Positions 19,283-30,569 of a stretch of DNA of 64,000 bases are shown here, in pieces. The position numbers were made by a program, and so were the translations under genes. Each line of letters starts with the position of its first letter. Within the stretch, counting starts at the first letter, position 1. The DNA is from Begonia masoniana (lineage: Eukaryota > Streptophyta > Magnoliopsida > Cucurbitales > Begoniaceae): assembly GCA_022432975.1 (NCBI GenBank), contig CM039509.1, positions 822,482 to 886,481 on the forward strand. The letters are read 5' to 3'. The notes beneath the pieces are model-generated. The model had not been told where the DNA came from and searched no databases. It saw only the letters and a program-made list of their open reading frames with translations.

Positions 19283-21234
19283 TTTTTTCAAAATGTAAAC
19301 AATTTGCATTGAGAAAAATGATTAGATTTAGATTGTGGAATAATAAAAGAAAATACCTCTTGGAGCAACGCTTTTACTCAGGTACCCCCGTATGATCTTA
19401 ACAGCTTTAACTCAGGATCAAGTGTTTTTCCCGAAAACTTTGAAACCGTCATGTCTTCTCTAAAGATCTTTTACACTTAAATTTCCTGACGTGTGGGCGT
19501 CCGACTTACGAGAACAATGCACTCTTATATTTGTGGAGAGACGTATTCTCAACACATGAGACGTCTCTCTTCCATCTTAGAAAATATTTTTCTAAAACTG
19601 AATACGGAAAGACCACACCTTTTCTTTTGGGATTAGATCTCTCTATCTTATTTTTCTATCTCTTTCTCTGTCTCACTTTCTGTCAAATCACATTTAACAA
19701 TTTTATAGATTTATTTTAAAATAAATTTTTAATTTTATTTTAATAAAAACTAATTTTTAAAAATAAATCTTATTTAATCAAATCTAATTTGATTAGTAGT
19801 TAATTTATCTAACAAATCAATTTATCAATTAATCATATAATCTAAAAACAATTTTTAGAATATATTTATGAAAACTACTTTTTAAAATAATCTCATCTTA
19901 TGAGATTCTTTATATCTAACTTTAAATAATAAACAAACTATAAGTCAATTGTAGATTAAATCTAATTTGATCAAATTTTTCAAATCTACTTTTATTCAAA
20001 TTTCAAAAATCTGATTTGATAGTTTGTTAAATAACTAACTTCAATTTAAATTTGAAGATCAAATCTCATCTGATGAGATTCTTCAAATCTAATTCAAATT
20101 CCTTAAAACAATCTCATCTAATGAGATATTTTATTTTGAATTCAAAATATAAAAACTATTTATATATTTTGAATCACAATATATTCATTTGAGTGTCTAT
20201 AAATGATTAATCATTATTAATCATTTATATATTTATTCTTGTAACATGAAAATTAAATAGTGATATAAGATAACAAAGAAACCGATAGACCTATAGCTCT
20301 AAGCTCCAATAATAATTGTTAATTAATATAAACTCTTTATATTAAATAACATAATTATTAACTCTCGAGTAATTCCACTAAATACCTAGAGTTGCACTCT
20401 TAGAACTATAAAGTATATTTACTCAAAGTAATGTCCATTGATATAGTCATTACATATATATTAATCCTCCATTAAAATTTGTAATAGAGCTAAGTATAAA
20501 ATCCGTTAACCTCTCATATTACATCTTTATCCTTGACTACCATTAGTTCTTGATTGAATAATTAATTCATAATATTTATGAATTTACGCACTAATTATTC
20601 AATTCCTGAACTAACAAACAAGGGAATCTTACATTATGGATTTCATTGTATCAATGTTAGCATTCTCAGCTACTTATTTAATTTATTCCCAAGATACAAG
20701 GTTTATGTAATGCAACTCATACAAAACTGTACCGATTAAATCAAAGAATAAATTAAAATGAAATATGAGTCTACTAAATACAATGAATTAAGATCATACA
20801 TATATGACCATCATTATGAAAAAATTAATTGTTCTTCATTTAACGGATATTATAAGAATAATATAATTTCATCTGGTCAAGTCCTATATAATCATATTAT
20901 ATAAAATACAATCACTTTATGTCACTGCATATATAGTAGGGATATGACTATACGTTCTCAACGAAGTAAACTGTACTTATAATTTTATTAATTTAAAGAT
21001 CTTATACTTCAAATATAAGTCATGGACTATTGTGATTATTTCTTTTTAAATTTGATCACACATATATCAATATATATGTAAATTTAAAATTACACAAATA
21101 ATCAAGGGTTTTTCTTTGAATTTATAAAACATATCGAATAATGCAAATATAAAAATTAATTATAAAATTTATTTATTAATTACAACAATAAAAATGTTCA
21201 TAATATTTGCTTGTTGGGCACATTATTCCCAACA
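19283..21234 (-). mobile_element. Probable Ty1/copia LTR, minus orientation, left edge uncertain
   Basis: Read on the minus strand, 21234 begins TGTTGGGAATAATGTGCCC, a typical start of plant copia LTRs. The rest is AT-rich and non-coding (GC-poor from 19720 to 21180, with many TCATCT/GATGAGATT blocks) and ends in a U5-like stretch near 19290-19560. No primer site or target duplication could be found. It may extend into 1740-2160, because the outer solo LTR interrupts this DNA. Confidence 0.5.
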
Positions 21235-22303
21235 AGTCAACAATCAATCGAAGAAGAATGTGTAATCAACCAAAGAGACAAGTCTAAAGTAGATGGTGCT
21301 CTCAATTTGGATAGCAGTTAATCAAAGGAGAATTTACATAGTTCCATTACAAAATTCATCGTGGTCTTATCGCATTTTCACTCTAGGATAAGCAAAATTT
21401 GGAACGAATCTATTGATCAATGATATTATGCTTTTACCTGTTGACACATATTACACATTTACAAGCAAGTTTTGTCACAGTTTGTTTCATTTCATTCCAT
21501 TAGTACTGTATTTTCATATATTAATACATCTTGGTACTTCCTGGGTGAATAACAAATCTAGACTTGTGAAATGTAGCATTCCTCAAATCTAGATCAATAG
21601 GAACAACAATTCTAACTATCACCATTTTTATTTTATATTCTCATTTTTATTTTTTACAATAACTTATATGTTATTAATTAAGTAATTGAATAAATAGAGT
21701 AGAATATAAATAATTAAAATATATTGTTAATTAAATAATTAATAAAATCATGTGAGCATGGAAATTAGCGTTGTTGTTATCAGAATTACTAAATTATATT
21801 AAAGCCTAAATAAAATTTATTTTATATCCTTGGGAGATTATTTTACTAAATTAAATTATATTATAGCCTGAACAAAGTCATACATTTTAAATAAAATAAA
21901 TAAAAAATTAAAGAAATTTCAACATTTATCAAATTACTTAAAATATATTATAATAATTATCTGAAATTTTCAAAATTAAAGTATCTAAAAATTGACTACA
22001 AAGTTTTCCAATTATTTAAATTATAAATTTAAATTTATGATTTCAAGTAGGAAAGCAGGTTGCGGTATCCCATTGGACCACGTCAATTGCGGCTCGGCCG
22101 AGTAACAAAAGCCTCCTTTTATCTGGAGACACGATGCCGTGTTCGACCGGCGTGACAGATTTCGTCTTCGTCAGATCTTTCATCTGTTCTGCTCTCATTC
22201 TCTCGCTTAATTCTTGTTCTGTGTTGGGTTTTTCAAAATCCCAATTTGAAGCACCTTTTTTCTAATTCAATAGTTCATTGTCTCCGGTAATCTTACCGGT
22301 CTG
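21235..22303 (+). other. Intergenic DNA and ALMT promoter/5' leader
   Basis: No coding sequence is recognised. 21600-22030 is very AT-rich. From 22040 the composition becomes more GC-balanced (CCCATTGGACCACGTCAATT, a CCAAT-like and ACGT-containing patch at about 22070-22090), consistent with the proximal promoter and 5' leader of the ALMT gene beginning at 22304. Confidence 0.4.
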
Positions 22304-25300
22304 ATGGTGGAATCCATGACCGCGAAATTTGGTTCATTCAGGTATAGTTTTGCAGAGAAGAGAGAGAGGCTGCTTTCCACCAAGGGCTATTCGGAGCTTG
22401 GTCTCAATCGACTTGATTTAGACGAGGATAATCAATCGTGTTTTTGCTCTTTCCATTCACTAAAAGATCGATTTTTACGATTGTGGAATTCCGTCAAAGA
22501 TGTTGCTTACAAGGCTTGGAATTTGGGAGTTTCTGACCCGAGGAAAATCGTTTTCTCGGCTAAAATGGGGCTCGCTTTGATGCTTATTTCGCTTTTGATT
22601 TTCCTGAAGGAACCTTTCAAGGGAATGGGTCGATACTCTGTCTGGGCAATTCTTACTGTGGTTGTCGTCTTCGAATTCAGTATAGGTATGCTCAAATTCT
22701 CTTGGACTGATTACTTCTAATCAATATTTGCTTCTTCTAGTGCATTCTTTTGATCTTATTGGGTTTTGTTTACTTGTTAAATCAGCTGTTTTTTTAATTA
22801 TAAGTTGCGTTAAGGTGGGTGTTCTTTCTGTTTGGTCCACCAGTTTAAAAACTCTGTAATTGTTATTAATTTTCTCAACAAAGTTCGAGATAAAAAAAAA
22901 AAAGTTGTTTTTTGGTTTGGTTTATATTGTTCATTATAATATTACCCTTTTCCAATAAAGAATTCAAAGGAATGCGATTCTACAAACTTTTCAAAAGGCC
23001 AAACAAAAAGTAAACATTTTTAATAATGAATTATCCAAAAAGTACTCAACCATGAGTGATAAATAAGCAAAACATGTCTTTATTCATCAAAATTTTGATT
23101 ATAAAACTGAAATCATGGGTCATCAACGTTTCCACGTCTCTGAATTCATCAACTTCTGCATTTTTTTTTTATTGGCCTTTTCTCTTATGGGTGTTGTTTG
23201 TTTGGATTGTTCTCAGGAGCAACTCTTAGCAAAGGATTTAACCGTGGCTTGGGGACTCTTTCAGCAGGGGGGCTCGCGTTAGGCATGGCAGAATTATCTA
23301 TGTTGGTTGGGGAGTGGGAAGAAATTTTCATTGTAATTAGTATATTCGTAGTAGGTCTGTATTTTTTTTTTTTTTTTTTTTAGAAATGTCAAGTTATAGC
23401 AGTAGTTGGTTGCATCTAATGGAAAAATCTCAAATATTCACTTCAAAGATATTTAGTTTTTAGCATTTCTGGGCGTGAAAAGTATTGAAAAGTCTTCCAG
23501 TCGACATTTTTTTTCAAATTTTGATGATTGTTGAGACAGGGTTAGTCCAAAAAGTGTTTTGAAAATGACCCCATTTTTTGTTCTTTTCATATGTTTTACG
23601 CTCTCTCTCTCTCTAGAAAAATGTTGTCGTCTGACATCATGTTCTCTTGCAGGATTTTTGGTTACTTATGCGAAGCTGTATCCAACAATGAAGCCTTATG
23701 AATATGGGTTTAGGGTGTTCTTGTTAACCTATTGCTTCATAATGATCTCCGGATACAGAACAAGAGAATTCATTCAAACGGCTGTCTCGAGATTCTTCCT
23801 TATTGCACTGGGTGCTAGCGTTTGTTTGGTCGTAAACATATGTATATATCCGATTTGGGCAGGTGAAGATCTCCACAACTTGGTTGCCAAAAATTTTGCA
23901 GGTGTTGCAGCTTCTTTAGAAGGTTGATTTCCTTAAAAAATTTTACATGTTCTTGTTCTTAGAAAATTTTGCATTTCTGCTCGTGAATTTTCTGCATCTT
24001 CTCAGCTGATTTCTCTTCACTTTAGGGTGTGTTAATGGCTACCTGAGCTGTCTCGAGTACGAGAGAGTGCCTTCGAAGATTCTTACCTACCAAGCCTCTG
24101 ATGATCCAGTCTACAAAGGCTATAGATCAGCTGTTGAATCCACAAGCCAAGAGGATGCTCTGGTATCATATTCTGATGCAATTATGGTTTCCCAATGTTT
24201 GAAAATTTATGAATATCGTCTTCCTAATCAATATCCTTTTAATTTGAAGATGGGTTTTGCAATATGGGAGCCTCCTCATGGTCCGTATAAGATGCTTCGA
24301 TATCCATGGAAGAACTATGTCAAAGTAAGCGGCGCTCTCAGACATTGCTCCTTTATGGTCATGGCATTGCACGGATGCATATTGTCGGAAATCCAGGTAC
24401 TCGTCCGTTATTTTCGATCACTAGTTTTTCCGTAGTTGAAAGCTTCTTCATATTTTGTCTGTAATTTTGTTGTTTGACACATTCATTGAACTATTTGCAA
24501 GACTACTTACTTAATAGTAATTTCTCTTCAATTAAATAGAACTAAATTAAAATGATAAATCTTAAATACCTTAGAATTATAAGCTCATTTAGCAATCATT
24601 AAACTTATTTTGTCTCGAAAATCGATAGTTAGTTCTTTGTCATTGAACAACTTGCCTTTGAGATCTGTTTTTTAGTCGATGTCACGACAATATATCGAAG
24701 TTTTTAATGCTGAGTTGATGTTTGGTTGGTAAGGAGGTAAGAATGGAAGGAGAATGAGAATTAAATGAACATAGAAATGAACTGTCTTGGCTACTCATGT
24801 CTACCTTGAACATTTTTTGTTTATTTATAGTTTTTCAAACTATTAACTGTAGGCCCCGCCCGAAAAACGAGAGGTTTTTCAGAGGGAACTTCAAAGAGTT
24901 GGAATCGAAGGAGCGAAAGTCTTGCGTTTGCTCGGAAATAAAGTGAAAAACATGGAGAGCTTAGGTTCGTTCGATGTACTCTACGAAGTCCACGAGGCTG
25001 CAGAAGCATTGCAGAAGAAAGTGGACAGAAAATCGTACATCCTCATCAACTCGGAGAGCTGGGAAATCGGGAATCGCTCGAAAGAAGTGGAAAATCTTCA
25101 AGACTTCATAAACTTTGATGAAAAAGAAAAATACGACTTTCGAGAATATAAGTCGCGTAGCGATGCCATGCTCAACATAAGGCCGTTTCCATTACCGGCA
25201 AGCATGGATGGGCAGAGATTTTCTGAATTGAACTCCACACAGGCTGCTTCTGTTCCTTCTCTAAACATGTTCAAGAAACAGGTATCATGGCCGGAAAATG

Positions 25301-25539
25301 TTTCGATAGATGTTAGTGCAGTCCTCGACCAAGAATCAAAAACTTACGAAAATGCAAGCTCTTTGTCACTGGCTATGTTTACGTCCCTTTTGATCGAATT
25401 CGTTGCACGGCTGCAACATCTCGTCGATGCCATTGAAGAATTGAGCGAGAAAGCGAGATTTAAGGACCCAGTCGATCCAAACGACGCCGTAGAAGCTGAT
25501 GGGATAATGTCCAAGGTAAGGAAGTTTTTCAAGTTCTAG
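22304..25539 (+). CDS. ALMT9: Aluminium-activated malate transporter, ALMT9 type
   Basis: Six exons join in frame: 22304-22685, 23217-23354, 23653-23922, 24026-24162, 24250-24396 and 24853-25539, all GT-AG, giving 586 residues (Arabidopsis ALMT9 is about 600). The start [20 protein letters not shown] is near the family N-terminus. The ALMT domain (PF11744) follows: [16 protein letters not shown] and further membrane spans to about residue 260, with [46 protein letters not shown] and the family WEPPHGPYK motif. A helical cytosolic C-terminal half contains [16 protein letters not shown] and [10 protein letters not shown]. Family knowledge: this clade forms anion channels, ALMT9 itself a tonoplast malate/chloride channel acting in vacuolar loading and stomata. 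Location and substrate here are inferred. The gene looks intact. Confidence 0.93.
24163..24249 (+). other. ALMT intron 4: 87-bp stopless intron of 3n length
   Basis: The intron runs from GTATCATATTC to AATTTGAAG, is exactly 29 codons long and has no stop in the reading frame. Splicing joins DAL to [14 protein letters not shown], which matches the family. Retention would insert 29 residues just before the WEP motif without breaking the frame. The family-based reading favours splicing. Confidence 0.7.
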
Positions 25540-26010
25540 ACTCTGGATTTTCGGCTCCTCGGGGAAGAATCGAACGCCTTGACTTGTAAAAAAGAAGATA
25601 AATAATGTGATTTAGAAGGTAAATATGTTCAGAACAAGAAAGATTCAGGTCATTTAATGTGACCCCATTCAAGATAGAATAAGAAGAAGAGGAAGATAGC
25701 AACTCCTGCCAATGTTGTCTCCTCTGTAGTTTATTTGTCTAACACATTGATTTGTATATAAACTTTGATGTTATAATAGAGCATAATTAAATCTGTTGAT
25801 CTTTTGTTCCCTTCACTTGCTGTTCCTCGCAAACTCGAGGCCATCACGAAGAATTTTGATCGAGGGTCGGCCAATTAACGACCAGGGGCTGACACATTGG
25901 CAATGGGCAGTTGGTGTGTCAGCCCCTGGCCGATCAAGGCCGGCCGTCGCTGCTCACTCAGATAGCCCGGTCGTTTGGGAACCACCACTAGTATCATCTA
26001 TATAAATGAA
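25540..26010 (+). other. ALMT 3' region and spacer with a short perfect hairpin
   Basis: The first 250 bp are probably the ALMT 3' UTR (AATAATG and ATAATAGAGC near 25590-25790). At 25882-25896 and 25915-25929 lies a perfect 15-bp inverted repeat, CCAGGGGCTGACACA / TGTGTCAGCCCCTGG, around an 18-base loop, in a GC-rich patch of 25855-25985. No gene is recognised in it. Confidence 0.45.
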
Positions 26011-26691
26011 GGGAAATTACCAAAAACGATGACAAACTACGAATTTTTTTCTATTCTAACCACAAACAAATTTTTTTAACAATTCAAACCATAACGTATT
26101 GAAAATGTGACTAAAACTACCACGCCGGACGGATGCTTAAAGCCACCGTCCGTCCGGGTACTGTTCACGTGAACAGTACCCGGTTTATGTTTGTTTTTCT
26201 CTATTTTATAAATTAATTTTTAAAAAATATTAAACGATATTGGATTGACTTAAAACTTTTATCACATATTTACCACGTTATGAGAAGATAACTTGAAAAT
26301 TTTTGTGATTTTCCAACACTTGTACGATTTATTGTAATTTTAGTGAATTATTTTATAAAACATACGTAAAAAAATTATAATAAATCATATAAGTATTGTA
26401 AAATCACGAAAAGTTTCAGATTATCTTCTCATAACGTGGTGAATATGTGATAAAAATTTTAAGTCAATCCAATATCGTTTAGTATTTTTTAAAAATTAAT
26501 TTATAAAATAGAGAAAAACAAACATAAACCGGGTACTGTTCACGTGAACAGTACCCGGACAGACGTGTGGTTTTAAGCGTCCGTCCGGCGTGGTCATTTT
26601 TGTCACATTTTCAATACGTTATGATTTGAATTGTTAAAAAATTTGCTTGTGATTGGAATCGAAAAAAATTCGTAATTTGTGGTCATTTCCC
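26011..26691. mobile_element. MULE-like foldback MITE with twin palindromes
   Basis: A 681-bp non-coding inverted-repeat unit begins GGGAAATTACCAAAAACG and ends GTGGTCATTTCCC. Its arms are complementary for most of their length (for example GTCAATCC / GGATTGAC and ATCTTCTCATAACGTGG / CCACGTTATGAGAAGAT). Each arm also carries a 30-bp perfect palindrome centred on CACGTG (26154-26183 and 26529-26558). The flanks ATAAATGAA and TTGAATGAA agree at 7 of 9 bases, compatible with a decayed 9-bp Mutator-type duplication. A decayed relative lies at 33425-33800. Confidence 0.75.
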
Positions 26692-26867
26692 TTGAATGAA
26701 TGAGAGAGATCTATTGTCATGTCGGGTCGGACGATACGATATTCGGAGAGAAACTCAATCATTTAGCCCAAGGTCTAGTACAATTTCTGCATGAGCCGGA
26801 GGCCGGCCTAACAGCTATGTTGCATTTCACGTTTACAATATCAAGTGTGTCGTGAAAGATGATAGTA

Positions 26868-29784
26868 CTAAGAGTTGAGACGATAGGTTGGGAGCACAAG
26901 CAGGGGCTTGGCTCTGGTAATTGCCAGTCCGAAAACTTCAGTCATGTCGAGGTCTTGAGGAAGAAGGCCATGGGCAAGACTCCAGTCAAAGCAGTGCAAG
27001 AAGTGAGCAAGAACAAGCTTCACCGTGATCAATCCTAGTTCAATTGCCGGGCACCCTCTCCGGCCAGATCCGAACGGGATCAACTCGAAGTCTCTCCCTC
27101 TAAGGTCGATGGAGCTGCCGGAAAATCTCTCTGGGTAAAACAGCAGCACATTTTCCGACCAAACTTTCGGGTCTCTCCCGATCGCCCAAACATTGACGAA
27201 AACCCTAGTTTTCTTGGGGATAAAAAAGCCATTGACGGTAGTCTCTCCAATGGATTCTCGAGGGACGAGAAGGGGACCCACTGGGTGTAATCGGAAAGCC
27301 TCCTTTACGACCATGTCTAAGTAATGAAGCTTCGGCAAGTCTGATTCCTCCACCATCCGGTTCGCTCCGACGACATTCAGAAGCTCTTGTTGAGCGAGCT
27401 TCATCACCCTCGGATGTCGGAGTAGCTCCGAGAAGGTCCAAGCAATGGCGGTTGAAGAAGTGTCGAATGCGGCCGAGATCATTTCCATAACTATGGCTTT
27501 GATGTTTTCTCGATCCATCGTAAACGGATGATCATCCTCTTCAGGATCCATGGTCTGTTTCTGCATCGACGATAGCAACACGTCGATGAAATCGCTCTGC
27601 CGATCTCCTTCTTTCGTGTTGAAAGATTCTTCTTCGTGTTCTTCAATTATCTTCTCTATTAGTTCATCCATGTTCTTGCTTACTTTCCTCATTTGCTTTG
27701 TCAAACCCTGAAATATAAGCAGTGCAATTAAGACGATAATTTATTACATTAATTACATATATCGACAAAAAAAGTAAACGTATCATTATTCTAAAAACAA
27801 TTAATTGTTTCTATTCAACTCACTAGGGGTGGGTAGAACCGGACTCACTAGCTCAAGTGGTACCAGGGATGATGGACCCATGGTTATGAAGACCTGGGAG
27901 CATGGGTTCGAATCCCTGGAAAGACAAGAACCTCCATTTATCAGGTGGTGGAGGAAGATCGTGAGTACATGTAATATTTGGAATCAAAGCCAAACCAACA
28001 TCGATGTTAAACTAACATCGTTTCGATGAAGGAGAATTGTCGTCAACATCTCGATTCAAGATTATAACTAGTTCGATTTGAAGATCAAGTCGAACTGTGC
28101 CCAACCCTTCTAACAATGCTATAAGATAAGAAATTCAAACACTAAATCTTGAGTAATCCTATCTAAATTATTGATCCTTTCATATTATATTATTGATCAA
28201 TAATATAATATTTGGCAACGTGACATGGTGATGCATTTTTCTATTAACAAACTAGGGTTCAAGATAATACACTCTACACTATTTTATTGCCTCCCAACAA
28301 TTCAAAGAACTACAAACCACGTTCATGGGATGATTCTTCAAACAGTGCTAAATGGAAATGTCTGTTTTAATTATTACGTTGGAGATTTCATTGATTGCAA
28401 ATTCATCTGCATGCACGTGACAAAATTAATTAACAATTCAAAGAACTACAAACCACGTTCATGGGATGATTCTTCAAACAGTGCTAAATGGAAATGTCTG
28501 TTTTAATTATTACGTTGGAGATTTCATTGATTGCAAATTCATCTGCATGCACGTGACAAAATTAATTAACAATTCAAAGAACTACAAACCACGTTCATGG
28601 GATGATTCTTCAAACAGTGCTAAATGGAAATGTCTGTTTTAATTATTACGTTGGAGATTTCATTGATTGCAAATTCATCTGCATGCACGTGACAAAATTA
28701 ATTAACAATTCAAAGAACTACAAACCACGTTCATGGGATGATTCTTCAAACAGTGCTAAATGGAAATGTCTGTTTTAATTATTACGTTGGAGATTTCATT
28801 GATTGCAAATTCATCTCGAGTCTCGATCTTGCCACGGTTATGTTCGGTTTTGTGCTAGATCTGGCTCGGATAGGTTTGATTCGGTTCAATCAATTATCCT
28901 ACAATCGTAATTGCATCAAAACCGAATCGAACCGCATCCATAGGTTCGGTTGGGTCCACTAAATGGGTCCTTACCACTAGAATCTAAGAGTAATTAGTAA
29001 GTATAAATTATTTTAATTAGTGTATTATATAATTAAAAAAAGGAAAATATCAAAAAGAGAAATTGAGAAGATGAACTCTTACTTGCAGATCCAAGCAGCG
29101 AAGAGACGGAATGAAGTCTGAGATATTGAAAGCTCCAGTTAATTTGATTACTTCTTTGACGATCTGTTTCAGATCATATCTGTCGTCTTTCTCTCTCCCT
29201 AAGATCATTCTGAAGGTCATCCGCTCGATCGTTTCATCCACTTTTGCACCCAGATCCACAACCTCATCCGCCATTGCTGCACTTTTGAGTTTCTCGATCA
29301 ACATCATCATCTCCTCTCTCCTCATACTCCCAAACTCTTCCATCTTTGACCCGATCAGAAGCTTCGATTTCGAGAGCCTCTTCATGCTTCGCCAGTACGG
29401 ACCGTATTCTGTGAAGACCATGCCTTTGCTTCCATAAGACATGAGCTCGGAGGCCTCCATCCTCGGCCGACTAGCGAAGTTCGCGTCGTGGGTCTTCAGG
29501 AATAGCCTGGCCGCTTCGGGAGACGAGACGACGATGGCCGGAACTTGGCCGAGCCACATAGACATGATTGGTCCATGGGTTTTGGCTAGCTTTTGCAGAG
29601 CTCGGTGGGGAAGATTTCCTAGTAGGTAGAGGTTGCCGATGATCGGAAGGGACGGAGGACCCGGTGGAAGTTTCCGGCCGCTTACTTTGGCTGCCGTAGA
29701 AGAGGTGGCGAGAAAGAAGAAGAAAGTCCAACATAGGGCGGCGGAGAGAGCTAAGAAAAGAATGGCTATCCATGAGGATTCCAT
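26868..29784 (-). CDS. Cytochrome P450, CYP71 clan (CYP71AU/CYP736A-like)
   Basis: Two exons on the minus strand, 29784-29083 and 27707-26868, join in phase 0 at LDLQ/GLTKQM to give 513 residues. Seen in order: N-terminal membrane anchor (MESSWIAILFLALSAALCW), hinge KLPPGPPSLPIIGNL, WRSMKRL, I-helix SAAFDTSSTA, ExxR in KEAFRLHP, PERF in FYPERF, and heme loop PFGSGRRGCPAIELG with its cysteine ligand. Closest by eye to CYP71AU/CYP736A proteins. Family role: ER-anchored, NADPH-dependent oxidation of small specialised metabolites; the substrate is unknown. Both normally glycine positions in the I-helix (A-G-x-D-T) and after Cys-Pro in the heme loop are alanine. The frame is intact. The 1.4-kb intron holds a SINE and 136-bp repeats, and a Mutator-like element lies just upstream. 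Confidence 0.93.
27833..27960 (+). mobile_element. tRNA-derived SINE fragment in the P450 intron
   Basis: TAGCTCAAGTGGTACC fits the RNA polymerase III A box and GGTTCGAATCCCTGG fits the B box. They lie about 55 bp apart, followed by a non-tRNA tail. There is no cloverleaf with a proper anticodon arm, so it is a SINE head and not a tRNA gene. The 3' end and target duplication were not resolved. Confidence 0.6.
28299..28816 (+). repeat. 136-bp tandem repeat, 3.8 copies, in the P450 intron
   Basis: Units starting TTCAAAGAACTACAAACCAC occur at 28301, 28437, 28573 and 28709, an exact 136-bp period with virtually no differences. Each includes GCATGCACGTGAC except the last, which breaks off at ATTCATCTCGAG. 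The high identity points to recent duplication. Beyond it lies a GGTTCGGTT-rich repeat (28840-28955). Confidence 0.97.
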
Positions 29785-29830
29785 AGATTACAGTCGTTCT
29801 TGCTACAACCATTTTCATGGAGGAGAAGCC

Positions 29831-29838
29831 TATATATA
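29831..29838 (-). promoter_or_regulatory. P450 TATA box
   Basis: TATATATA on the minus strand, about 47 bp before the P450 ATG at 29784, is the only TATA box in the 88 bp left between the gene and the Mutator-like element. Confidence 0.55.
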
Positions 29839-30569
29839 ACCATGGAAATGTTAAACGTTTGATATTATTAATGGTTTTTTTCAATTTAAACCCGAAATTA
29901 TGGATTTATTTTAAACCAAACCCTAAACTATCAATCCTAACAATCCAATCCTTAAACCATCCAAAATCTAATAAATCAAACCCTGGCCGACGGCCGATCA
30001 CTGTTTGTTCATTGTATACGCCCGACAACGGACGACCGATCTAAAAACAACGGTCTTCCGTTCTGTACAGTCCTACGTGCCACTCGACAGGTCGGATCAA
30101 CCAGACGATTAGGAGGGTGGAGACTGTCTGTTTCACATATGGTGCATGGGACTCCTGAACGGACGACCATTTTTCGAGACACGGCCGTCCGTGCCACGGA
30201 GCATTATGAGCACGACCGATCGTGTTTTGAAAATGGCCGTTCATTTCATCATCAGGGACTGGAATGGACGACCGTTTTAAAAACACAGTCGTCCGTTGTT
30301 AAAATTAGGGCTGAGAACGGAGGATTTCCACCCCTACAACGGTCGTCCGTTTCTCGACAATATATAAGGAAATAGACCCCCCCACCCGCGAAACCTTCAG
30401 AAAAATCCAAATCCTCTCGGCTATTTTGCATTTTTTTTCTCCAAAATCCGACTGATTCCCGCCTCACCTTGCTCATTTCTCCATTCTCAATTGTTTCGTT
30501 CGATTTTCATCTAAAACCTCACAAATCCGAGTCTAAAAATTCAAAATCCACAAATCCCAAATTCGGCCT

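Noticed and set aside
19296..21234. Exact solo copia LTR with target duplication
   Set aside because: The right terminus is typical, but the flank AGTCA is not matched at any plausible left border, so only an approximate element is reported.
22304..25539. Several separate small genes in place of one ALMT gene
   Set aside because: The open pieces join through GT-AG borders in matching phase into one full-length ALMT protein.
27833..27910. tRNA gene
   Set aside because: A and B boxes are present, but no acceptor-stem pairing or anticodon arm can be drawn; fits a SINE better.
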